Shown here: positions 27,086-35,652 of the stretch, piece by piece
Layout of the letters: each line of letters starts with the position of its first letter
How positions within the stretch are numbered: the stretch's first letter is position 1
Assembly: GCA_903952205.1 (NCBI GenBank)
Contig: CAJBEZ010000064.1
Location: forward strand, 200,791 to 264,790
DNA: 64,000 bases
DNA from: an uncultured Desulfomonile sp.
GTDB lineage: Bacteria > Desulfobacterota > Desulfomonilia > Desulfomonilales > Desulfomonilaceae
Direction: 5' to 3'
The notes under the pieces: model-generated
What the model saw: the letters and a program-made list of their open reading frames with translations, nothing else
Database searches by the model: none
What the model was told of the DNA's origin: nothing
Made by a program: the position numbers and the translations under genes

Positions 27086-28600
27086 ATGGAAGTTAGAAAA
27101 CTAAAAAATTTTGTAAATGGTGAATGGATTGATTCGAAAACTGAATCATTTTTTCCCATAGTGGATTCCCTGAATGGCGGCACGATAGCATTATGTCCAG
27201 ATTCGACCGACGAAGAAGTGGACTTGGCAATTGCCAACGCCCAGAAGGCCTTTGTATCGTGGAGAAACACCATACCAACTAGGCGCGCCGATGTCCTTTA
27301 CTCATTGAGAGAAAAACTCCTGACCGCCAGGAACGAATTGGCTGAGATCATAACCCTGGAGCATGGTAAAACGCTTTCGGACGCAAAGGGCGAATTGATG
27401 AGAGCGATCCAGTATGTGGAACATCCCTGTGGGATCCCTGAACTGTTGAAAGGCAGTTACAGTGAAGATGTTGGGACTGGTGTCGACGAATACTACATCC
27501 GTGAACCTTTGGGAGTCTTTGGTCTACTGCCTCCATTCAATTTTCCGGCAATGATAGCCCTTTATTTTACATGGCCCATCGCGTGCGGTAACACGGTTGT
27601 GGTGAAACCGAGTGAATTGTGCCCCATGACTATGCTCAGAATAGCTGAATTGGCTTATGAGGCAGGTTTTCCTCCTGGTGTCATGAATGTTGTCAACGGA
27701 GGGCCAAGAGTAGGAGAAAGGCTCTGTGTTCATCCAGACATCCAGGGCGTTACATTTGTTGGGTCGTCAAAGGTTGCCGAACAGGTTTACAGAACTGCTA
27801 CCTCACACGGGAAAAGAGCCCAATGTCAGGGCGGAGCCAAGAACCACGTGTTGCTGATGGAAGACGCAAATCTGGAAGAGGCGATTCCAAACATAGTTAA
27901 TTCATGTTTTGGGCACACCAGTCAGAGATGTTTCGCTGTTTCAAATGTGCTGGTAGTTGAGAAAATCTATGACCAGTTCAAAGAAAAATTCATAAAAGCC
28001 TGCCGCGACTTGAAACTAGGCGATGGAAAAGACTCTTCAACCAACATGGGCCCTGTTATCAACAAACGGGCTTTGGATCGTTTATATGAGTCTGTGGAAA
28101 TAGCGCTGAAACAAGGAGCGAAAATCATTCTGGACGGCAGAAATCCAGAAATAAAGGACCATCCTGATGGCTTTTTCTTTGGACCTACTCTTTTAGAAGC
28201 TGAGCCAAGCAATTTTGCTTTCAAAGAGGAAATCTTTGGCCCTGTAAGATGCCTGAAAACTGTCAATTCTTTACAGGAAGCTATAAATATTATCAATTCA
28301 AGCTCATATGGGCATACAGCCGTAATATACACTCAAAACGGAGGCTGGGCTCGTCATTTTATCAGAAACGTCAACACCGGTCAGGTGGGAATAAATGTCG
28401 GCACGCCCGCTCCAATAGCCTTCTATCCTGTTGGAGGTAGAAAACAGTCTTTCTACGGTTCTCACAGGGGTAGAGCCAATGACGCCATAGATTTCTACAC
28501 TGACAAGAAAGTTATTGTGACAAAGTGGAATAGTTATACGGAGAACCGTAAAATGGATCAATCTTCGCAAGCAAAAGAACCTAGCTCGGTGTTATTCTAA
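27086..28600 (+). CDS. CoA-acylating aldehyde dehydrogenase (MmsA-like), candidate 2-formylglutarate dehydrogenase
   Basis: 504 residues from ATG 27086. The sequence is typical of methylmalonate-semialdehyde dehydrogenase: FVNGEW start, PPFNFPAMIALYFTWPIACGN, QCQGGAKNHVLLMEDAN and the catalytic Cys282 in HTSQRCFAVSN. MmsA enzymes oxidise an aldehyde carrying an alpha-carboxylate, lose CO2 and form an acyl-CoA. 2-Formylglutarate, the product of the neighbouring enamidase, is exactly such a substituted malonate semialdehyde, and the same chemistry would give glutaryl-CoA. The assignment to this substrate is inference; propionyl-CoA formation from methylmalonate semialdehyde is the default alternative. 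Three bases separate it from the LivH-like gene. Confidence 0.85.
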   Translation: MEVRKLKNFVNGEWIDSKTESFFPIVDSLNGGTIALCPDSTDEEVDLAIANAQKAFVSWRNTIPTRRADVLYSLREKLLTARNELAEIITLEHGKTLSDAKGELMRAIQYVEHPCGIPELLKGSYSEDVGTGVDEYYIREPLGVFGLLPPFNFPAMIALYFTWPIACGNTVVVKPSELCPMTMLRIAELAYEAGFPPGVMNVVNGGPRVGERLCVHPDIQGVTFVGSSKVAEQVYRTATSHGKRAQCQGGAKNHVLLMEDANLEEAIPNIVNSCFGHTSQRCFAVSNVLVVEKIYDQFKEKFIKACRDLKLGDGKDSSTNMGPVINKRALDRLYESVEIALKQGAKIILDGRNPEIKDHPDGFFFGPTLLEAEPSNFAFKEEIFGPVRCLKTVNSLQEAINIINSSSYGHTAVIYTQNGGWARHFIRNVNTGQVGINVGTPAPIAFYPVGGRKQSFYGSHRGRANDAIDFYTDKKVIVTKWNSYTENRKMDQSSQAKEPSSVLF

Positions 28601-28603
28601 AAC

Positions 28604-29476
28604 ATGGACGCCGTACTAGTCCAAGCCATAATTAACGGTCTTCTCCTCGGAGGCGTCTATGCGGCTTACTCCGCAGGCTTTTCGCTGATATTCGGCGTCA
28701 TGGGCGTAGTGAACCTAGCCCATGGCGAACTGATAATGCTTGGAGCGTTCACATCTTACTGGTTATTTCAATTTTTCAATCTGGATCCATATTTTAGCGC
28801 TCCATTCGCCATGGTTTTCCTGTTCTCGTTTGGATACCTTGTTCAAAGGTTCATCCTGAATCGAGTAATGGGGCTTCCCCACATAATGAGCTATATCCTA
28901 ACATTTGGTCTGCACCTCATGGTGGCCAACATAGCGATAAAAATTTGGACCCATGACTTCAGGTCTATAACCACAAGCTATTCTGGGGCCAACGCTGCCA
29001 TTCTCGGCCTTAATATTCCATATGCCAGGCTGATAACCTTCGTGGTGGCGTTATTTGTGACTTGGGGACTGTGGTTTTTCCTGATGAAAACGGAAACGGG
29101 CAGGGCCATTAGAGCCACAGCTCAGGACAAGGAAGTCGCCAGGCTAATGGGTGTCGATATCCGGAACATATACGCTATAACTTTCGGACTTGGGGCCGCA
29201 ATAACTGGTCTTTCCGGGGCGGTAATCAGTCCCTTCGTAATTATTTCCCCTGAGATGGGGCTTGAATATACGATTATAGCATTCTGTGTCGTTGTCTTGG
29301 GTGGTATGGGCTACATACCCGGGGCCTTGGTCGGCGGATTGACCCTGGGGGTGGCCCAGTCTCTCGCAGCCACTTATCTGAACGCTGGAGTCTCTGTCGC
29401 AATCACCTTCATAATCCTGTTCATGATGCTTGTCATTAGGCCGACAGGGATACTTGGCAAAGGTAACATAGCATGA
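28604..29476 (+). CDS. ABC transporter permease LivH-type
   Basis: 290 residues, about eight membrane helices. INGLLLGGVYAAYSAGFSLIFGVMGVVNLAHGEL is the classic LivH start, and GRAIRATAQDKEVARLMGVD is the cytoplasmic coupling loop. Permease for the importer of the preceding binding protein; follows the aldehyde dehydrogenase stop by three bases. Confidence 0.9.
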   Translation: MDAVLVQAIINGLLLGGVYAAYSAGFSLIFGVMGVVNLAHGELIMLGAFTSYWLFQFFNLDPYFSAPFAMVFLFSFGYLVQRFILNRVMGLPHIMSYILTFGLHLMVANIAIKIWTHDFRSITTSYSGANAAILGLNIPYARLITFVVALFVTWGLWFFLMKTETGRAIRATAQDKEVARLMGVDIRNIYAITFGLGAAITGLSGAVISPFVIISPEMGLEYTIIAFCVVVLGGMGYIPGALVGGLTLGVAQSLAATYLNAGVSVAITFIILFMMLVIRPTGILGKGNIA

Positions 29477-29503
29477 CGCGCCTAAAAGATAGTCGAGAGT
29501 CGG

Positions 29504-30454
29504 ATGAATTCTAAAGCCGATCGAATCATACTGATATTGTTCCTCTTGGTGTCCGCCGGATTGTTTTTCGTGCCCGGTTTTGTCGAATCCGAATATGTGT
29601 TGCGATTAATAACAATGGTGATCTTCTGGGTTGGAATTGCCGGCTGTTGGAACATCATGAGCGGATACACAGGATACATTGATTTCGGTCCAGTGGTATA
29701 TTTTGGTATAGGATCATACGTCAATGCCATTGCTATGACAAAGTATTCCCTAGCTTTTTTCCCCAGCCTTTTTCTATCCGGAGTATTGTCCGCCGTAGTG
29801 GCCCTGATCATTGGGATTCCAACATTACGTTTAAAAGGAGCGTATTTTGCAATCGCCACCTTTGCGTTTGCCGAGGCGATGAAACAGATAACGCTCGAAT
29901 TCGACCGCACGTTCAAGGTTTCTTTTTTTCAAGGTAGCGACGGGATAACCCTACCAATTAGTGGGTATGACAACGCATTTTTCTTCTACTGCATCCTTCC
30001 TGTGACTTTTTTGGTGATGTTGACCCATTATTTTATCGAACATTCCAAGTTTGGATACGGTCTCAAGGCGATCAAAGAGGCTGAAATAGGCGCTGAAATC
30101 AGCGGAGTGAACACTACGGCAATCAAATTGCGGGCATATATTACGAGCGCATTCTTTCTGGGTCTGTTCGGAGCCATTGAAGCCTACTGGATCACCTACA
30201 TTACGCCATCAGAAGTGTTCAACGTTCAAAAAACAGTGCAGATGGTTATAATGACATTGTTAGGCGGCATGGGAACATTCCTGGGTCCTATCGTAGGCGC
30301 AACTTTCCTGACTTTGTTATCTGAATCCCTGGGAACCAGATTTGTCGAGTATTACCTCATCATGATCGGCGCAATCATAATCGTAGCTATTTTAATTATG
30401 CCGAGTGGAATAATCGGAACGTTAAAAATACGAAAGAGACTTAGATTTATATGA
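29504..30454 (+). CDS. ABC transporter permease LivM-type
   Basis: 316 residues, eight to nine membrane helices. It carries the LivM signatures WNIMSGYTGYIDFGPVVYFGIGSY, GIPTLRLKGAYFAIATFAFAEA and GYGLKAIKEAEIGAEISGV. Partner of the LivH-like permease 27 bases upstream. Substrate class as for the binding protein. Confidence 0.9.
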   Translation: MNSKADRIILILFLLVSAGLFFVPGFVESEYVLRLITMVIFWVGIAGCWNIMSGYTGYIDFGPVVYFGIGSYVNAIAMTKYSLAFFPSLFLSGVLSAVVALIIGIPTLRLKGAYFAIATFAFAEAMKQITLEFDRTFKVSFFQGSDGITLPISGYDNAFFFYCILPVTFLVMLTHYFIEHSKFGYGLKAIKEAEIGAEISGVNTTAIKLRAYITSAFFLGLFGAIEAYWITYITPSEVFNVQKTVQMVIMTLLGGMGTFLGPIVGATFLTLLSESLGTRFVEYYLIMIGAIIIVAILIMPSGIIGTLKIRKRLRFI

Positions 30455-30494
30455 TTTGGACGGTGGATTCCCAATTTGCTTGTGAGACCGTAAA

Positions 30495-31232
30495 ATGACA
30501 GGCTTGAAATGTGACAAAATTAGTATGAAGTTTGGCGCTCTGTCGGCTGTGCAAATGGTCAGCTTTTCTTTAAATCCAGGCGAGATACTTGGAATGATAG
30601 GCCCTAACGGAGCGGGGAAAACGACCCTCTTTAATTGCATAATCGGCATTCTCAAACCCACGTCAGGAAAAATTTATCTGAATGACGCAGATGTCACCGG
30701 CATGAAGCCTCACAAAATCTGCCGAATGGGAATGGCGAAGACCTCTCAGATAATGCAACCGTTCATGACAATGACCGTTTTCGAAAATGTCCTTGTTGGG
30801 GCGCTTCATGGGGCCCAGCTCAAGATGGGCCAGGCTAGGAGAGAGACGGAAAAAGTCATGGAACTCGTTCAATTGACCGAACATGCCGATAAGCTGTCAA
30901 ATTCAATTCCAGTTCCGGCCCGTCGCCGCCTGGAACTGGCTAGAGCTCTCGCTTCAGGAGCCAATATTCTTCTTTTGGACGAAAACATGGCGGGGCTGAA
31001 CCCTCACGAAATTGACGAGGCTCTGAAAATTCTGAAAAAGATACGAGACTCAGGCAAATCTCTCATAGTAGTCGAACACATAATGCGAGCCGTAATGGGA
31101 ATCTCCGATAGAATCATAGCCTTGAATTATGGCGCCAAAATTGCCGAAGGTTTTCCAGAAGAAGTTGTAAACAACGAAGCGGTTATAAAAGCTTACCTGG
31201 GCGAAAAACTTTCCTCTCTCAAGGTGGCCTGA
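30495..31232 (+). CDS. ABC transporter ATPase LivG-type
   Basis: 245 residues. Walker A GPNGAGKTTLFN (near residue 36), Walker B ILLLDENMAGLNP and switch His (VVEHIM) are present. The signature loop, normally LSYGQQRRLE, reads IPVPARRRLELARAL here: the conserved Ser-x-Gly-Gln is missing. The paired LivF-like protein has a full LSGGERQ, so one ATP site of the dimer may be degenerate. C-terminal NEAVIKAYLG is typical LivG. Confidence 0.9.
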   Translation: MTGLKCDKISMKFGALSAVQMVSFSLNPGEILGMIGPNGAGKTTLFNCIIGILKPTSGKIYLNDADVTGMKPHKICRMGMAKTSQIMQPFMTMTVFENVLVGALHGAQLKMGQARRETEKVMELVQLTEHADKLSNSIPVPARRRLELARALASGANILLLDENMAGLNPHEIDEALKILKKIRDSGKSLIVVEHIMRAVMGISDRIIALNYGAKIAEGFPEEVVNNEAVIKAYLGEKLSSLKVA

Positions 31233-31243
31233 AACTGATAGAA

Positions 31244-31960
31244 ATGACAGAACCTCTTTTAGACATAAAACAGATTGACGTTTCCTTCTTTGATGTTCGG
31301 GTCCTTCACCAAATAGATCTGAAAGTGTACCCTTCAGAAATTGTGACGGTGATAGGTCCTAACGGCGCAGGCAAGAGCACATTGTTGGGAGCGATAGTTG
31401 GTTTTCAGGTCCCAACCGAGGGATCGATCACATTCAAGGGACAGAATATAACGGGCATTGCTCCAGAAAAAACAGTCCAGTTGGGTATGACCATTGTGCC
31501 TGAAGGCGCAAGGGTTTTCACTGACATGACAGTGATGGACAATCTTAAAATGGGGTCTTACATAAAGTCATCCCGGGCGCTTAGGAGCGAAACCCTTGAA
31601 ATGGTGTTTAGCTTTTTCCCGCGACTGCACGAGCGCATGAAACAAAAGGGTGGCACCCTGAGTGGTGGGGAACGCCAGATGCTGGCGATCGGCCGAGCGC
31701 TTATGTCCAGACCTTCTCTTCTTCTTTTAGACGAGCCTTCCCTGGGATTGGCTCCACTTCTTGTCACTAAAGTTTTTGAAACGATTGTGCAGATAGCCGC
31801 CACTGGACTCACAGTTTTGCTGGTAGAACAAAACGTTCATTTTTCTCTGGAAATTTCACAAAGAGCGTATGTATTGGAAAATGGCAGAATGGTAAAAGAC
31901 GGCCCTTCCCACGAAATTATGGACAACGATTACATTAGGAAGTCCTATTTGGCGCTTTAG
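31244..31960 (+). CDS. ABC transporter ATPase LivF-type
   Basis: 238 residues. Walker A GPNGAGKSTLLGA, signature LSGGERQMLAIGRAL, Walker B LLLLDEPSLGLAP, switch His replaced in LLVEQNVHFSL as usual for LivF. It completes a LivKHMGF-type importer. The gap to the molybdenum hydroxylase genes is only 20 bases, which ties uptake and catabolism together. Confidence 0.9.
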   Translation: MTEPLLDIKQIDVSFFDVRVLHQIDLKVYPSEIVTVIGPNGAGKSTLLGAIVGFQVPTEGSITFKGQNITGIAPEKTVQLGMTIVPEGARVFTDMTVMDNLKMGSYIKSSRALRSETLEMVFSFFPRLHERMKQKGGTLSGGERQMLAIGRALMSRPSLLLLDEPSLGLAPLLVTKVFETIVQIAATGLTVLLVEQNVHFSLEISQRAYVLENGRMVKDGPSHEIMDNDYIRKSYLAL

Positions 31961-31980
31961 ATTTTTTTGACGGGGTTTTC

Positions 31981-32478
31981 ATGAATCTTGAAATCGATTT
32001 TTGCTTGAACGGTTCTGAAATAAGGTTATCGATAAAACCATGGGAAACCGCTCTGGATGTTCTTCGTAACCAATCGGGCTTGACCGGTGTAAAGGAAGGA
32101 TGTGGAATAGGCGAATGCGGAGCGTGCACAATCATCATTGACGGAAAGGCCGTCAATAGCTGTTTGATTTTGGCTGCTCAACTTGATGGCAGAAAGGTGG
32201 AGACAGTTGAAGGGCTTGAAGTCGATGGTAAGATGCATTTCATCCAACAGGCCTTTCTTGACAAGGGAGCTGTTCAATGCGGTTTTTGCACTCCAGGAAT
32301 GCTTATGTCCGCAAAGGCTTTGCTCGATAAGGTTGAAAACCCTTCAACAGACAAAATAGTGGAAGCAATGACGGGAAATTTATGCCGATGCGCCGGCTAT
32401 GTACAAATACTTGAAGCCGTAAGGGAGGCGACTTGCATGAAAGCCCCCCTCAACAAGGATGATGTCACAAACTCATGA
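31981..32478 (+). CDS. ndhS: Molybdenum hydroxylase small [2Fe-2S] subunit (nicotinate dehydrogenase-like)
   Basis: 165 residues. It has two [2Fe-2S] sites: the plant-type site with Cys41, 46, 49 and 61 (GCGIGECGACT...NSC) and the second with Cys100, 103, 135 and 137 (CGFCTPGM...LCRC). It carries electrons from the molybdenum site to FAD in xanthine-dehydrogenase-family enzymes. In this cluster the natural substrate is nicotinate (hydroxylation at C6), by context with enamidase and 6-hydroxynicotinate reductase. The stop overlaps the next gene by four bases. Confidence 0.87.
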   Translation: MNLEIDFCLNGSEIRLSIKPWETALDVLRNQSGLTGVKEGCGIGECGACTIIIDGKAVNSCLILAAQLDGRKVETVEGLEVDGKMHFIQQAFLDKGAVQCGFCTPGMLMSAKALLDKVENPSTDKIVEAMTGNLCRCAGYVQILEAVREATCMKAPLNKDDVTNS

Positions 32479-33347
32479 GAGGTCATTTTAATTACTTAAG
32501 GCCGGATTGTGTCACAGAATGTCTGGACATGCTGGATCAATATGGTAATGAGACGGCCATCTTGGCCGGTGGAACCGATGTCATGATCTCATTGAGAACC
32601 GGCGTAAAAAAGCCACGAATAATACTAGATATTTCCAGATTGCCGGAGACGCGTCAGGTGGAGCCCTACGGAGAAACAGTGCGTGTGGGTTCTACGCTTA
32701 CATATTCAGAATTGATTGATCACCCTGTAATAAGGCAGGAATTTCCGGCGCTTTGCGCTGCAATGGGCTGTGTAGGAAGCCTTCAGATCAGGAATGTGGG
32801 AACCTTGGGGGGAAATATAGCGAATTCATCTCCCGCTGCTGACAGTATCCCTCCAATGATGTTGCGTGACGCTGAGATCATAATTCAAAAAAAGGGTTCC
32901 AGTCGAATTCAGAAACTGGAGAAACTTATTGTAGGAGCTTATTCGAATACTCTTGAACCTAATGAATTAATCACGGGGATCATATTAACGAAAATTAAAA
33001 AAGGATATCGGGAAAGTTATCAACGTATAGGTCGACGTAAAAGCCTATCAATCGCCAGAATTAACGCGGCTATTTTAGGAAGGCTAAATGATTCCGGAGT
33101 AATAGAGGACGCAAGGATATCAGTTGGCTCCGTCGCCCCAAGTCCGATGCGTATGACGAATGTGGAGAGTCATTTAAAAGGCCGGAAGCCGGAATTGAAA
33201 ACAATTCTGGAGGCCAGTCGAATGATCGCTCAAGAAATAATTGATCTCGTGGGAGTCAGGCATTCCACCGAATACAAGCAACCCGCCATCGCCGGACTGG
33301 CGCTGAAATGCCTGGAGGATGTATTCCTTGACAGCAGCGTCAATTAA
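32475..33347 (+). CDS. ndhF: Molybdenum hydroxylase FAD subunit (nicotinate dehydrogenase-like)
   Basis: 290 residues, a CoxM/XdhB-type FAD protein. FAD-binding segments AILAGGTDVMISLR (about 30-44) and GSLQIRNVGTLGGNIANSSPAADSIP (about 100-125) are clear. It passes electrons from the Fe-S subunit to the final acceptor (NADP+ in E. barkeri). ATGA-type overlap with ndhS; the 3' end overlaps the next gene by about 20 bases. Confidence 0.86.
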   Translation: MRGHFNYLRPDCVTECLDMLDQYGNETAILAGGTDVMISLRTGVKKPRIILDISRLPETRQVEPYGETVRVGSTLTYSELIDHPVIRQEFPALCAAMGCVGSLQIRNVGTLGGNIANSSPAADSIPPMMLRDAEIIIQKKGSSRIQKLEKLIVGAYSNTLEPNELITGIILTKIKKGYRESYQRIGRRKSLSIARINAAILGRLNDSGVIEDARISVGSVAPSPMRMTNVESHLKGRKPELKTILEASRMIAQEIIDLVGVRHSTEYKQPAIAGLALKCLEDVFLDSSVN

Positions 33348-35622
33348 GGAAAAACAGTCACTAATAGGGACCAGTGTTCCGCGTATTGGAGTTGATGGTA
33401 AACTCAATGGAAAGGCTTTGTTTTCAAACGATGTGGCGCCCAAGAACTCTTTATGGGTAAAAGCCCTAAGAAGCGAGTTAGCTCACGCAAAAATAGAATC
33501 CATAGATATTAAAGACGCTCTAAACACCCCTGGGTGTGTTGCGATTTTGACGGCGCAGGACATCCCTGGCAATAATAGTTTTGGTATTATAAACAAAGAC
33601 CAACCTCTTCTAGCTGGTTCAAAAGTGAGATTTGTCGGAGATCCAGTAGCCCTTGCCGTGGCAATTTCTGAAGATGTCGCCGAATTAGCTCTTTCAAAAA
33701 TTCACGTCACTTATACAGAGCTGGCCTCAATCTTTGATCCCGAAGAATCTTTAGCGCCTGGGTCTCCTTTTATTCACGAAAAAGGCAATTTGCTGGGGAA
33801 GCGGCTAATAAAAAAAGGAGCGCCCGAACTAGCTTTTGAAAAAGCCGATGTGATCATTGAAAGAACATACCAAACCACTTGTCTGGAACATGCGTATCTG
33901 GAACCTGACGCGGGCTACGCCTATTTCGATTCTGATGGGAAAATAGTAATTTACGCTTCCACACAAAATCCTCATTACGATCAAGCCGATGTGGCCAGTT
34001 TGCTAGGGCTTGAAGCCGACAGGGTTCGTATAATACAAACAAACACAGGTGGTGGTTTTGGATCCAAGCTCGATCTAAACACACAGGGATTCCTGGGACT
34101 AGCTTGTTATCTGTTAAAAAAACCCGTCAGAATGGTTTTTTCTCGCGAAGAAGCCTTTCTTTGCACATCTAAAAGGCATCCTCTAAAAATCAAATATAAA
34201 TCGGCCGCTAGCAAGGACGGAAGACTGCTGGCGATAGACGTAAAAATAATGGGCGATACAGGCGCTTACGCTTCTTATGGGTTGGCGGTGGTTTCACGTT
34301 CCGCCATTCACGCGACCGGTCCATATGAAGTGCCCAATGTATCCATTGAATCCGTTTTTGCCTATACGAACAACCCTATTGCCGGAGCAATGAGAGGTTT
34401 TGGGGTGCCTCAGGTCGCTTTTGCCCATGAGTCACAGATGGATCTACTGGCGGAAGCGCTCGGTGTCAGTCCTTTGGAAATCAGGCGGAGGAACGCTTTA
34501 AGGCTGGGTTCCACCACAGCGACAAAACAGGAACTCACCGCAAGCGTTGGTATTCAAACTTGTATCGAGGCCATAGCCCCTCATTACGAGGCAATCAGAA
34601 ATAAAACGAATTCAAAGGACAGTAAGAAACTTAAAGGAGTGGGATTGGGTTGCATGATGTATGGCATAGGCAACACTGGAACTCAAAATCCTTCTACCGC
34701 TCAGGTGGAATTACAATCCAATGGTGGAATTGTTTTGTATAGCGGAGCAGCGGACATAGGACAGGGGTCTTCAACGGTCCTAATTCAAATTGTGGCTACA
34801 GAACTCGGAGTTGGAGCAGAAAAAATAACTCTGGTGAACGCCGACACAGGATTGACCACTTCAGCCGGGGCGACGTCGGCAAGCAGACAGACTTACATCT
34901 CCGGGAACGCTGCTCTGGACGCAGCAAGGAAACTCAAGGAAGCCATCCTCACGGAAGCCGCGACAATGCTGAAAGCAAATCGCAAGAAATTGTACATGAA
35001 AAATGGCAATGTTCTAGATTCTTCCGGAGTTGATAGTTCAGTTAGTTTTGAACAGATTGCAAACAAAGCCAAACGCGAAGGAAGGCCTTTGAAATGGCAG
35101 GGATTTTTTGACCCGGACACCACACCTTTAGATCCCGAGACAGGACAAGGAAAACCTTACGCTACTTTCGCATTCGCCGCACAGATAGCCGAAGTCGAAG
35201 TTGACATTCTTACCGCCGAAGTGACGGTCAAGAAAATAATCGCCGCTCACGATGTCGGAAAAGCCATAAACCCGGAGTCTGTGAAGGGTCAGATTTACGG
35301 TGGAGCGGCAATGGGGTTGGGTTTTGCTCTCATGGAAGAGTTTATTCCTGGTAAGACTGTTTCCCTGAAAGACTATCACATTCCCACTTTCTCGGATATG
35401 CCCCCGGTTGAGTGCTTAATAATTGAAGAGCCTGAGCCAACAGGGCCTTTTGGCGCAAAAGGAGTCGGGGAGCCGGCTCTTATTCCAACGGCGCCCGCAA
35501 TTCTGAATGCTATTGCTGATGCTCTTGGATCGAGAATATATTCTTTGCCGGCCAACCTGGAAAGGGTCATGAAAGCAATTCATTCAGGGGCTTCAAAAAT
35601 GAAATTCAGGCTGAATCAATAA
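33328..35622 (+). CDS. Molybdenum hydroxylase catalytic subunit (nicotinate dehydrogenase-like, single chain)
   Basis: About 764 residues. The molybdopterin subunit of the xanthine dehydrogenase family: GGGFGSKLD and GAMRGFGVPQ cofactor motifs, DIGQGSSTVL, and the catalytic Glu in GAKGVGEPALIP about 50 residues from the C-terminus. It adds water-derived oxygen to C6 of the pyridine ring if the substrate is nicotinate. In E. barkeri this part is split into NdhL and NdhM; here it is one chain. I prefer TTG 33328, with GGAGG nine bases upstream; ATG 33319 abuts that ribosome site directly. Confidence 0.86.
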   Translation: MTAASIKEKQSLIGTSVPRIGVDGKLNGKALFSNDVAPKNSLWVKALRSELAHAKIESIDIKDALNTPGCVAILTAQDIPGNNSFGIINKDQPLLAGSKVRFVGDPVALAVAISEDVAELALSKIHVTYTELASIFDPEESLAPGSPFIHEKGNLLGKRLIKKGAPELAFEKADVIIERTYQTTCLEHAYLEPDAGYAYFDSDGKIVIYASTQNPHYDQADVASLLGLEADRVRIIQTNTGGGFGSKLDLNTQGFLGLACYLLKKPVRMVFSREEAFLCTSKRHPLKIKYKSAASKDGRLLAIDVKIMGDTGAYASYGLAVVSRSAIHATGPYEVPNVSIESVFAYTNNPIAGAMRGFGVPQVAFAHESQMDLLAEALGVSPLEIRRRNALRLGSTTATKQELTASVGIQTCIEAIAPHYEAIRNKTNSKDSKKLKGVGLGCMMYGIGNTGTQNPSTAQVELQSNGGIVLYSGAADIGQGSSTVLIQIVATELGVGAEKITLVNADTGLTTSAGATSASRQTYISGNAALDAARKLKEAILTEAATMLKANRKKLYMKNGNVLDSSGVDSSVSFEQIANKAKREGRPLKWQGFFDPDTTPLDPETGQGKPYATFAFAAQIAEVEVDILTAEVTVKKIIAAHDVGKAINPESVKGQIYGGAAMGLGFALMEEFIPGKTVSLKDYHIPTFSDMPPVECLIIEEPEPTGPFGAKGVGEPALIPTAPAILNAIADALGSRIYSLPANLERVMKAIHSGASKMKFRLNQ

Positions 35623-35652
35623 CTTAATTTCAAGCTGAAGGAAACGTAATCT

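Noticed and set aside
29482..29916. 144-codon minus-strand frame
   Set aside because: Antisense of the LivM-type gene.
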